Of a DNA stretch of 43,360 nucleotides, positions 35,439 to 43,240 are shown one piece after another. The stretch is from Chlorobiota bacterium (lineage in GTDB: Bacteria > Bacteroidota > Ignavibacteria > OLB7), in NCBI GenBank assembly GCA_021296135.1, contig JAGWAZ010000010.1:1-43360 (forward strand), given 5' to 3'. The notes under the pieces were generated by a model. That model had not been told where the DNA came from and ran no database searches. It saw nothing but the letters and a program-made list of their open reading frames with translations. The stretch's first letter is position 1. Each line of letters opens with the position of its first letter. The translations under genes and the position numbers were made by a program.

Positions 35439-35489
35439 GCAGTGAGCCGTGGAGACTAACCCCCTTGACTGCTCACAGCTCATTGCTCA
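35429..35489. repeat. Large inverted repeat covering both convergent stop codons
   Basis: The arms are 35429-35447 and 35471-35489, 19 bases each with 17 matching, around a 23-base loop; both arms are made of TGAGC/GCTCA words. The left arm contains the stop of the SRPBCC-like gene, and the right arm the stop of the FecCD permease. It probably works as a bidirectional terminator and looks like a dispersed intergenic repeat. Confidence 0.65.
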
Positions 35490-36548
35490 ATGCTTACTCT
35501 CCCTCCCCTTTGTCAAAAGCCGGATAAAGAGAGGAGCGCCAACCAGGGCTGTCACAGCTCCGACAGGGAGCTCCCCTCCGCTTGCGCCGGTTGCCGGAAG
35601 GAGCGACCGGGCTGCCGTATCGCAGAGGAGCAAGAATATCCCTCCTCCTATTACCGAGAGAGGCATCAACAACCGATGATCGGGTCCGACAAGTCGACGA
35701 ATAATGTGAGGGACAACCAATCCGACAAAGCCGATAGCTCCACAAAAAGAGGTGGCCAGACCGATCACAAGGGATGCTCCGAGGTAGGCGACAATGGTTG
35801 CTCCCCGTACGTTCAGACCAAGGCTCGCAGCCTGTTCTTCGCCGAGCGCCAACGCATTCAACGAGTTGCCGACAAAGAAGGAGAAAAAGAGAAGTCCGGC
35901 AAAAAGAATGAGCGACATATAACCGACATCAGATGAGACACGGCTGAGATCGCCCAGCATCCACTGAATCGCTCCCCGGACGTTTGGCAGGAGATGCAGA
36001 AGCAAAAAGATGATTGCCGCTCCAATCGCCGCTACCATTACCCCACCAAGCACCATGGAGTCCGTATCGGAACCGACACTACGCCGACCAATCCAGAGAA
36101 CTACCATCACGACTATGGCTCCACCCAGGAACGAAAGCAGGGTTACGCCAACCTGACCCGGGTTAAAGGCGATACCGAGCATCGCGGTAATTATCGGCAG
36201 GTTGATCCCGAGGATAGCTCCGACCGCACAGCCGTTGGAAATGCCAAGGATGTATGGCTCGGCAAGCGGATTCTTCAAGAGCGCCTGAAAGACGGCCCCG
36301 GTTGTTGCCAGAGCGGCCCCCACACCAATAGCAAGCAGAAGTCTGGGAAGTCGGAGATCATAGATGATTGTTGAGATAACCTGATCTCCTTTTCCCGCAA
36401 GAGCGGTAAGTATATTCCCTGGGGAGATTCTCTCCGCTCCTACGGCAAGACAGAGCGGTGTCAGAAGAAGGAGAAGGAATAGAAAGAAAAGAAATGGTGG
36501 GAAGAAGCTTCTCCTGGTTAACCTGTGGCGACTCAATGGGAGGCTCAT
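35487..36548 (-). CDS. FecCD/BtuC-family ABC transporter permease
   Basis: A 353-aa inner-membrane permease with about ten helices, for uptake of iron-siderophore, haem or cobalamin. Family motifs seen are RLPRLLLAIGVGAALATTGA, LKNPLAEPYILGISNG and the coupling region FCGAIGFVGLVVPHIIRRLV. Its ATG overlaps the obg stop (ATGA, 36545-36548), so it is translated with obg. No ATP-binding or solute-binding gene follows, because the next gene is convergent; those subunits must be elsewhere. The substrate cannot be told from sequence. Confidence 0.92.
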   Translation of the reverse strand: MSLPLSRHRLTRRSFFPPFLFFLFLLLLLTPLCLAVGAERISPGNILTALAGKGDQVISTIIYDLRLPRLLLAIGVGAALATTGAVFQALLKNPLAEPYILGISNGCAVGAILGINLPIITAMLGIAFNPGQVGVTLLSFLGGAIVVMVVLWIGRRSVGSDTDSMVLGGVMVAAIGAAIIFLLLHLLPNVRGAIQWMLGDLSRVSSDVGYMSLILFAGLLFFSFFVGNSLNALALGEEQAASLGLNVRGATIVAYLGASLVIGLATSFCGAIGFVGLVVPHIIRRLVGPDHRLLMPLSVIGGGIFLLLCDTAARSLLPATGASGGELPVGAVTALVGAPLFIRLLTKGRESKH

Positions 36549-37540
36549 TGCAATTCCCTCGTCCGAACGAGTGCATTTTCAAGAGCATGAATCAGCTCCT
36601 CAAGCCCTGTACCGCTTACCGATGAAATGAGCATAGCAGGTTTTCCATCAACAGTAAGATCACGCAGCGTATCGATCTGTTCCTGACTCATGGCATCAAT
36701 TTTCGTGATACAGACGAGGCGTGGCTTCCAAAGCATACCAACGTTGTACTTGCCAAGCTCGGCCAACAACGTGGCGAAGTCCTCTTCAGGAGTGAGACCT
36801 AAGCCATTGATCAGGAAGCAAAGGATTCCGGAACGTTCTACGTGACGCAGGAAATCATGTCCCAACCCTTTCCCCTCACTCGCCCCTTCTATCAAGCCGG
36901 GAATATCTGCCACAACAAACGACCTTCCGGGTTCTACCTGAACAATGCCAAGATTGGGGATCAATGTGGTAAAGGGATACTCGGCCACCTTTGGCTTTGC
37001 GGCACTTATCCGGGAGATAAGGGTTGACTTGCCGGCGTTCGGGAAACCGACAAGCCCGACATCGGCAAGAAGCTTCAGTTCAAGTCGAATTCTTCTCTCC
37101 TCTCCGGAGGTTCCTTCCTCGAACCGTCGTGGAGAGCGATGGCTCGGGGTTGCAAAAACAGCATTTCCTCTCCCCCCTTTTCCCCCACGAGCAACGACTG
37201 CCACCTCTCCCTCGGTTGCAAGATCTGCCAGCAGCTCACCCGTCTCCTCGTCGTAGATCATCGTCCCAACCGGAACGGAAACGGTGACTGACTCACCGAA
37301 CTTGCCATCTTTGTTTCCCCCGGCACCATTCTGTCCGTTCCTGGCTGTGTACTCTCGCTTGTAACGAAGGTCCATCAGCGTTGAAAGATTGCTTTCAGCA
37401 TGAACCTTCACATCGCCGCCGTTCCCGCCATCGCCGCCGTCAGGACCTCCCTTAGGCACAAACTTTTCCCGACGGAAACTGACGGCCCCATGTCCGCCTG
37501 ACCCGGATCGAACCCGTATAGTCGCAGTGTCGATGAACAT
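36545..37540 (-). CDS. obg: Obg/CgtA GTPase
   Basis: A 331-aa ribosome-associated GTPase involved in 50S maturation and stress control. The Gly-rich Obg domain covers residues 1-160 (GSGGHGAVSFRREKFVPKGG, then GGDGGNGGDV). The G domain has G1 GFPNAGKS at 165-172, G3 DIPG at 212-215 and G4 TKID at 279-282; the C-terminal OCT domain of some Obg proteins is absent. The 4-bp overlap with the FecCD gene shows an operon. A REP-like hairpin lies immediately upstream, next to the stop of the 599-aa gene, which reads in the same direction. Confidence 0.95.
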   Translation of the reverse strand: MFIDTATIRVRSGSGGHGAVSFRREKFVPKGGPDGGDGGNGGDVKVHAESNLSTLMDLRYKREYTARNGQNGAGGNKDGKFGESVTVSVPVGTMIYDEETGELLADLATEGEVAVVARGGKGGRGNAVFATPSHRSPRRFEEGTSGEERRIRLELKLLADVGLVGFPNAGKSTLISRISAAKPKVAEYPFTTLIPNLGIVQVEPGRSFVVADIPGLIEGASEGKGLGHDFLRHVERSGILCFLINGLGLTPEEDFATLLAELGKYNVGMLWKPRLVCITKIDAMSQEQIDTLRDLTVDGKPAMLISSVSGTGLEELIHALENALVRTRELQ

Positions 37541-37555
37541 ACTATCGATCAGTTT

Positions 37556-37575
37556 CCCCGCGCTGAAGCGCGGGG
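37556..37575. repeat. REP-like GC palindrome directly after a stop codon
   Basis: CCCCGCGC (37556-37563), loop TGAA, GCGCGGGG (37568-37575). The last base touches the TAG stop of the 599-aa gene (37576-37578). It lacks a U-tract on either strand. Stem, TGAA loop and following CTATA resemble the element at 26171-26194. Confidence 0.7.
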
Positions 37576-39375
37576 CTATATCCCTGATACGGTTGTTAGG
37601 TACCTTCCATAGATAGCGTCAGTAAACCGGATCGCGGTGCGAGAATATGGATCGACGTCAAATCGAATGAACAATTCATCCAGAACTTTGGAGGCATCAC
37701 GCCATGAACCGGCTTTGTTCAACGCTTCAAGCGTCTCCTCATATTGGCCCCGATTACGCGCAAAGATTTTCTTGATGACCTTGCGCTCCAACATTGCATC
37801 GATATGAACCCGGATGTCGCTCAGATTCTGCGCTGTGGGAGGCCCATCATCCTCAACAGTACCTTCATCAGTGTCGACCTGTCCCTCTTCAATCAATCCA
37901 TCGTCGACCTCATCACCATTTTCGGCAATCTCCTCGTCTCTTGCTTCTACAACTTCAGGTTCCGATGGAATCGACTTTTCTATCACCTCGTCATCAGAAG
38001 CGACCGTTTGCGAAGTTTCTTTCTCTTCAACACTTTCGGATGAATATCCACCTCCGAGTTCAAACTCGTGCCTCTCACCGACAATAATCTGCCCACCATT
38101 TTCCGGCTCGACAAGAATGTCAATGATCTGATCGGTTGCAGTATCAAGCTCATCGTCCTCTTCTAACTCTACCACCCCAACATCCCCCGGTTCCACATCG
38201 TCATCATCAAGTGGTCTCAACCCGATGAAGAACTCATCAGATGCACGTTGAACAGCTTCGCTTTCGCTCTCTGGCTCGTTCTCTTCTAAAGGCAGTTGAT
38301 CGGAATTCGGCACAAGGCTTTCAGCTTCATCGTTATCCGACCTGATGCTTTCTCTCTCCGGTTCCATCTCGCTCGGGGACTCATCAACAACAACTTCTTC
38401 TCCCTCCTCTTCCGGTGGTAAAGCCGCTTCTTCCTCTTCGGGTTGCCCCTGCTGCACAGGAGATGAAGGGCTTTCACCCTTGATTCCATTGACAGCTTCC
38501 ATCACTTCTTCCTCTCTTGCGTCACTTTCCTGCAAATGCTCCCTGACAACCGCATCGAGCGTATCGTTCTGGTAGACTGAGGAGAAATCTGCCTCAAGTT
38601 CGTCATCGGCACTGCTCAAGAGTTCTTCAATCAGATGTGAAAAAGACTCGAGGGTCACGTGTGATTGTTGTTCTCTTTTCTTTTCAAGAAATTCGACCAA
38701 TCTTGCGATATGTTTGTCATCGAAATAGACAATCAGAGCATCGATTGGAACGCTTCGAGCCTCACCCTTTCCGATAAAATCGAACAACGGGTATATGATA
38801 TCCCGCAATTCTTCAATCGTGCAACTCAGGAGAATCTGGTCATCTATACGTCGGATAATACGCTCGAACTCGCGAGCAGAAATGCTGTCAAAGGTTGGGC
38901 GTTCCTCCCGTTTACGATCCACCCAATCGGTAAAAACCGTTTTGAAATAGGGATAGTCGCGGAAAGCGTTCATCCTGAGCATGGTCTCTCCCAACGGCTT
39001 TGTTGGTTCTCCTCGAAAGACATACCACTTCAGCGTTGTTTGAGGACGGCAGATATAATTGTAGGAAAGCTTAACCCCTTTGTCAAGAACCGAGAGGAAG
39101 TCATCACGTTCAAACTGCGCGTGTTTTGCCTGAATCTGTTCAAGGTAGCTCAGAAGCGAGGCGATCTCCGGATGGAAGAAATCGAACCGTCTGTCCCGCT
39201 TCCTCGATAGAGACTCGGTATAAATCCACCAATGGACTTCCGTCTCAAAAAATGCCTTGAATCGATTCGATATCGAAGGCTTTTCGAGGATTTCTACCAG
39301 GGGAATCAGCGTCTTATCCTGCAATACATCTCGTGTAATTCGCTGGATTGTTTCGTTGATTTCCTGCTCGAACAT
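37576..39375 (-). CDS. Unknown 599-aa protein with a long acidic central region
   Basis: No signal peptide or membrane helix, so it is probably cytoplasmic. Residues 1-270 form a helical domain with many aromatic and basic residues (VHWWIYTESLSRKRDRRFDF, LKWYVFRGEPTKPLGETMLR). Residues ~272-515 are extremely Glu/Asp-rich, low complexity and likely disordered. Residues ~525-599 form a compact helical end (HIDAMLERKVIKKIFARN, then EETLEALNKAGSWRDASKVL). I do not recognise a family. It reads toward obg, separated by 35 bases containing a hairpin. The acidic middle could bind basic partners such as ribosomal proteins or nucleic-acid-binding proteins, but that is only suggested by charge. Confidence 0.8.
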   Translation of the reverse strand: MFEQEINETIQRITRDVLQDKTLIPLVEILEKPSISNRFKAFFETEVHWWIYTESLSRKRDRRFDFFHPEIASLLSYLEQIQAKHAQFERDDFLSVLDKGVKLSYNYICRPQTTLKWYVFRGEPTKPLGETMLRMNAFRDYPYFKTVFTDWVDRKREERPTFDSISAREFERIIRRIDDQILLSCTIEELRDIIYPLFDFIGKGEARSVPIDALIVYFDDKHIARLVEFLEKKREQQSHVTLESFSHLIEELLSSADDELEADFSSVYQNDTLDAVVREHLQESDAREEEVMEAVNGIKGESPSSPVQQGQPEEEEAALPPEEEGEEVVVDESPSEMEPERESIRSDNDEAESLVPNSDQLPLEENEPESESEAVQRASDEFFIGLRPLDDDDVEPGDVGVVELEEDDELDTATDQIIDILVEPENGGQIIVGERHEFELGGGYSSESVEEKETSQTVASDDEVIEKSIPSEPEVVEARDEEIAENGDEVDDGLIEEGQVDTDEGTVEDDGPPTAQNLSDIRVHIDAMLERKVIKKIFARNRGQYEETLEALNKAGSWRDASKVLDELFIRFDVDPYSRTAIRFTDAIYGRYLTTVSGI

Positions 39376-39611
39376 CTCAGTAGTATTGACTGTTTGTGTA
39401 TGCCTGAAAGAGGCTTATCAGCATATTTCATTCCGGGTCGGCAGTCCTCATCTCAACCGGAAAGTCGGGAGGCACGATCGATCGTTGGCCGACATGGGAA
39501 ACGTCCCAAAACTCTTAGTGCGGCGGAATTTACGGCAGATGAGTGAAATATCCCTCTGGCTTCAAATACTTGCCCCTAATGTTTTTGTCAAGTGTTACTT
39601 CGGGGATTGTT
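39376..39611. other. Spacer at the apparent boundary between two DNA types
   Basis: No gene is visible. The left part must hold the promoter of the 599-aa gene. To the right of it the gene content and sequence character change (see the findings). I see no tRNA, direct repeat or insertion-sequence end marking a clean junction. Confidence 0.4.
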
Positions 39612-40652
39612 CTACGAGGAGATATAAATTTTCTCTCCACACTTCGCGCTGTCGTAGAGCGCATCCAAGATTTGCATGAAGATATATGCATCTGGGGCAG
39701 AGACATCTGGTGCCACCTCGCCCGCTATTGCCATGGCGAAGTGATTGAGTTCGTAGTAGAAGACAGGCACCTCCTTAGGGAGCTCACCGTGATCAATTTC
39801 GAGCGGTTCATCAATAGTTTCCCGAATGAACTCGCCATCTCTGAATCGGGATATACCGCCGTTTGTGATTGCGCCGGTAGTGCCGTAAAGTTCAACGATA
39901 CTGGCGGAATCCGAGTGGCTCATCCGGGAACAGTCGATCTGGATGGTCTTCCCACCTTCGCACCCGAGGATGCCGGTGAAATAGTCCTCCGCCGCGCCTT
40001 CAGGTCCATCATATTGCGGATAAAGTACGTGCTTCGCAGCAAACGCCCATTCCGGTTTCGGACCTCCCATCCACCACCATGTCAGGTTAAGTTCGTGGGA
40101 ATAGTGTTGCCCTAATGAACCCCCCTTCTGCCCGTAGACATGTGGCCGGCGACTGTTGGCATCGAGGGTTGGAATGAAATTGTATTTCCCAAAGACGCGT
40201 GCATGATAAAGGTCTCCGATGGCTCCGTTCAGGACGGCACGCCGAATCTTTCGGTTGTTTGGGAGGTGGTGCATAAAATAGCAGAACTGGAGCGTTTTGC
40301 CGGATTGCTGCGCGGCTGCTTCCATCTCTAAAATCTCAGGGGCGCGGATGGCGTGCGGTTTTTGCACCAAGACATGCTTACCCGCATTGAGCGTATCCAG
40401 CACTTGCTGCAGCCTACCATCTGGAGAAATCGCGAGATAGACGGCTTCAACAGCGGGATCGTCAAGGAGTTCGCGATAGTCGGTGTAGCGGTGTGGTACT
40501 GCATTGTCATTCCCTGCCTGCGCACGACGGACTGGATCCGGTTCTGCGATCGCGATGAGGTTCAGTCGAGAGGTAGCATTGGCGGCGTTGATAGCTTGGC
40601 AGCATGCCCATCCACACCCAACGACTCCGAGTTGAATGAATTGATTTATCAT
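39612..40652 (-). CDS. Gfo/Idh/MocA-family NAD(P)-dependent oxidoreductase
   Basis: A 346-aa protein. I start at the ATG at 40652, which has GGAGG eight bases upstream; the frame is open 61 codons further, but that part is not family-like. The Rossmann motif is G12-C13-G14-W-A-C in LGVVGCGWACC, followed by the acidic residue Glu37 at the end of strand two. The usual EKP motif is QKP at 97-99. YGQKGGSLGQHYSHELNLTW carries the conserved HxxD/E-like catalytic region. Members oxidise sugars, inositols or their derivatives. The substrate is unknown. The HAD pseudogene and an ABC binding lipoprotein lie upstream on the same strand. Confidence 0.88.
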   Translation of the reverse strand: MINQFIQLGVVGCGWACCQAINAANATSRLNLIAIAEPDPVRRAQAGNDNAVPHRYTDYRELLDDPAVEAVYLAISPDGRLQQVLDTLNAGKHVLVQKPHAIRAPEILEMEAAAQQSGKTLQFCYFMHHLPNNRKIRRAVLNGAIGDLYHARVFGKYNFIPTLDANSRRPHVYGQKGGSLGQHYSHELNLTWWWMGGPKPEWAFAAKHVLYPQYDGPEGAAEDYFTGILGCEGGKTIQIDCSRMSHSDSASIVELYGTTGAITNGGISRFRDGEFIRETIDEPLEIDHGELPKEVPVFYYELNHFAMAIAGEVAPDVSAPDAYIFMQILDALYDSAKCGEKIYISS

Positions 40653-40701
40653 AAGTGTTGCCTCCGATACTTCTTTGGAAAAGCACTGGAAAACATCGTG
40701 C

Positions 40702-41491
40702 TCAAAACAGTCGCGATAACTCCGAAACGTTATCAAGCACCCATGTCGGTTCTGCAACAGGGTCTTCCAATTGATTGGGTTTAAACTTCCCAGTCTTGAC
40801 GAGGATACTCCGCATCTCCATTCTTCGTGCCCCAACTATATCGGAAGTGATGTCGTTACCTACTACAACCACTTCACTTGGAGAAAGTTGAAGACTCTAA
40901 AGCGCGATTTTGAAGAACGTCTCACTCGGCTTGCCCATCACCTCGGCGGTTTTGCCTACGGCTGTCTCCAGAAGTGTCACGAATGCACCACAATCCAAGA
41001 ACATTCCTTCAGAAGAAAACCAATAGAGGACCTTCTGCAACGCTATAAGTTCGGCACGATCCATTAACAACCGAAAGGCGTGGATTTAAAGCGTGAAAGT
41101 CAAACCGTTCACCGTAGTCTCCAACAACAACAAAATCAGGGGCATCGTTATCTACGGGTATCTCTCTGAAAAATGCTTTGACGGCATCATCGACCATGAA
41201 GTGACAACTTACCTTAGGTTGTGAGCGTAAGTATTGGAGACAAGCATAAGTTGCATTAAAGATTTCATCTTGGTATATGTCAAAACCGAGTGCCTGCATC
41301 TGATCGTGAAGCATTTTTGGGGTTTTAGCAGTCGTATTTCGTCAAAAATCGGAGTTGATACTTCTTCTGCCGCAAGTAGTTAACAACTTCAATTGCACCG
41401 GGGAAGGTTTGCCTTTAAAATAAAGCGTCCCATCCAGGTCAATCAAAAAAGCTTTAGGGCGTGTTGGTGTCATCTGCTGCATTGTATCCAT
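40702..41491 (-). pseudogene. Broken HAD-IIA (LHPP/NagD-like) phosphatase
   Basis: A full-length HAD-IIA hydrolase can be pieced together across frames. It starts at 41491 or 41473 with KAFLIDLDGTLYFKGKP, the nucleophile motif. A frameshift at the G-run 41400-41403 leads to PGAIEVVNYLRQKKYQLRF. A second at TTT 41337-41339 leads to NTTAKTPKMLHDQMQALGF and on to VVVGDYGERFDFHALN. A third near 41088-41092 leads to FRLLMDRAELIALQKVLYWF and EVMGKPSETFFKIAL, which hits an in-frame TAG at 40897-40899. The frame then continues VVVVGNDITSDIVGARRMEM, the last HAD motif, to a TGA at 40702. One nonsense and three single-base shifts mean a dead gene, or poor local sequence quality. Confidence 0.85.
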
Positions 41492-41497
41492 CGTGTG

Positions 41498-42667
41498 TTA
41501 CGGTTCCACAACCTTGTAGTGTTCAACCTGCCCGCCACTAATTGTCTGGATTGCGAGGCTTTTGACAGGATGCCGGTTTTCGTCGTAATGTGAAATGGTT
41601 GTGGCACCTTTGTAACCACTGACTGCAGCGAACGCATCGCGAACCGCAACCGGATCAAGCGAATCCGCTTTCTCTATCGCCAATGCTAAAAGCCGCATCG
41701 CATCATAGCCCGACGCAGCGATGCCATCAGGCGGACTTTTGAACAGCCCATTATATGCTTCCACAAATTCTTGTACGTCTGCGTCCTGTGTCGCAACAGA
41801 GAAATTCGTCGGATAATAACTGCCATCCATCACACTATTATCGTCTAAGACACTGAAGAAACGTTCCCTGTCATCCCATGCGCTACCACCGAGGAAAGTT
41901 GCTGCGATGCCAACTGGGCGTGCTTCGTTTATCAACAGTGGCACTTCTGGCTGAAAACCGGGACAGAAGATAACATCTGGCTTCGCATCGTGAATTTCTC
42001 TGAGCAGTGTGATAAACGTGGTATCGCCGACAGAGTAGGCACCGCTGTGAACGATTTCCCCACCGTTTTCCCGAAAAGCCTCCTCAAACGCCTGCACAAG
42101 ATCGGTAGAATAAACATCGCCCTCCTCGTGAATTGTTGCTGCTGTCGTAGCACTAAGTTCGTCAGGATTCATCGCGAAGCCTGCCATCACTTTCCCTTGA
42201 AATGGGTTGGGGACCGTAATGAGAAAAACATAATCTCCAGCTTCAGGAACATTTGAACCGCTAGAACCGGGAAGCATGAGACGCTGTGCCTGTTGTGCAA
42301 TCGGACCCACTTCAACGGCATTCGTGGAATAAACAGGACCTAATAGTGCGAAAACGTTTTCCATCTCAATGAGTTCTGTCGCTGCACTGACGCTCGCTCC
42401 CGGCGTTGGTGGTTCACTCGCCACAGGTTGATTATTTCGAGTGATGAACACTACTTGCATACCGAGCACCCCACCTTGCTCATTAATTCGGACACGAGCG
42501 GTTTCAGCACCTTGGCTAAAGGCGGTAAAGGTGTTCGACGGTTGAATCACACCAATTTTTAATGTTGTATCAGGCTCAACCACCTGATTCACTCGTTCGC
42601 ACCCTGTTAGTACGGCTAGTACGGCGAGTAGAACGATTGAAGTCAAGGCGAACATTCTCACATTCAT
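41498..42667 (-). CDS. ABC-type branched-chain amino-acid-like substrate-binding lipoprotein
   Basis: A 389-aa periplasmic binding protein of the LivJ/type 1 fold. The ATG at 42667 follows AAAAGGAGAAAA; an open extension upstream is not signal-like. The lipobox LTGC ends at Cys23. The fold opens LKIGVIQPSNTFTAFSQGAE and continues with VFALLGPVYSTNAVEVGPIA. LPGSSGSNVPEAGDYVFLIT and GYDAMRLLALAIEKA follow, all typical of the family. Ligands of this family range from amino acids to amides and small organics; none can be assigned. No permease or ATPase of the Liv type is in the window. It is 6 bases from the HAD pseudogene, so the two were probably one operon. Confidence 0.9.
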   Translation of the reverse strand: MNVRMFALTSIVLLAVLAVLTGCERVNQVVEPDTTLKIGVIQPSNTFTAFSQGAETARVRINEQGGVLGMQVVFITRNNQPVASEPPTPGASVSAATELIEMENVFALLGPVYSTNAVEVGPIAQQAQRLMLPGSSGSNVPEAGDYVFLITVPNPFQGKVMAGFAMNPDELSATTAATIHEEGDVYSTDLVQAFEEAFRENGGEIVHSGAYSVGDTTFITLLREIHDAKPDVIFCPGFQPEVPLLINEARPVGIAATFLGGSAWDDRERFFSVLDDNSVMDGSYYPTNFSVATQDADVQEFVEAYNGLFKSPPDGIAASGYDAMRLLALAIEKADSLDPVAVRDAFAAVSGYKGATTISHYDENRHPVKSLAIQTISGGQVEHYKVVEP

Positions 42668-42796
42668 AACGCAGCTTTTCTCCTTTTGGTAAAAATGCTT
42701 GAAAAATATTTGGGTTTGTGTTAACCTCTTACCTAATATTCTAAAACTTCGTAAAAACAACAACACAACCCACTGATTTTGTCAAATTTCGGTGCA

Positions 42797-42816
42797 GCTT
42801 GCAAGCCAAATTTGGC
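42797..42816. promoter_or_regulatory. Overlapping palindromes upstream of the binding-protein gene
   Basis: GCTTGCAAGC (42797-42806) and GCCAAATTTGGC (42805-42816) are both perfect palindromes and share two bases. They lie ~130 bases upstream of the lipoprotein start. AAATTT also occurs at 42784 and 42829, flanking them. The pattern suits a dimeric repressor or activator site; no regulator gene is visible. Confidence 0.4.
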
Positions 42817-42837
42817 CCACACACGGCTAAATTTGTC

Positions 42838-42861
42838 TTTTTGAAATTTTTTTTTCAAAAA
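42838..42861. terminator. A/T-rich hairpin
   Basis: TTTTTGAAA (42838-42846) pairs with TTTCAAAAA (42853-42861) around a T-only loop. It lies between the 58-aa gene and the lipoprotein gene. It is weak thermodynamically; a role in ending the small gene's transcript is only possible. Confidence 0.3.
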
Positions 42862-42899
42862 TGTAGATTTCAGATTTCAACGGTAGCGTTTCCTGTTAG

Positions 42900-43076
42900 T
42901 TAGCGTTGATGACGAATCCCTGCCTGTCTTCGGCGGTCCAGTGACTCAATGAGATTGGAACGCGCTTGACGGATTCTCTCAGCATTCTGACGGATATGTT
43001 CAAAGATTTGCGGTCTTTGACGCACAACCCTTTGGCGTTCTTGTCGTAATGGCGTCAAAAGGATTGACAAAAGCAT
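42900..43076 (-). CDS. Small Arg/Gln-rich protein, 58 aa
   Basis: A minus-strand frame from the ATG at 43076 to the TAA at 42900-42902. It begins MLLSILLTPLRQERQRVV and continues as a strongly basic amphipathic helix (QIFEHIRQNAERIRQARSNL). A perfect AAAGGAGGTG lies at 43090-43099, but its best-spaced ATG is another one at 43083, which opens a different 27-codon frame; the ATG at 43076 is ~14 bases from the ribosome site. The longer frame looks more protein-like, so I favour it. No family is recognised. It could be a small structural or nucleic-acid-binding protein, or a leader peptide pair. Confidence 0.45.
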   Translation of the reverse strand: MLLSILLTPLRQERQRVVRQRPQIFEHIRQNAERIRQARSNLIESLDRRRQAGIRHQR

Positions 43077-43240
43077 GTCGCATTGGGTATCACCTCCTTT
43101 AGCACAGGATGTTAGATGTTAATGCAAAAGGAGACCCTACCGCTGAAATCTGCGGTTATTGATATGTTAAACGAGGTATCGCCCGTAGGCTCGCTAACAC
43201 CTTTTCACTGGTGAGGACAGGACTCAACGCTGGATGCGTT

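Noticed and set aside
40771-41067. 98-codon plus-strand frame
   Set aside because: It is the shadow of the HAD pseudogene, whose motifs read on the minus strand.
42700-42800. TTGACA on the minus strand as a -35 box for the binding-protein gene
   Set aside because: No acceptable -10 box at 16-18 bases; the only TATAAT-like word is far too distant.
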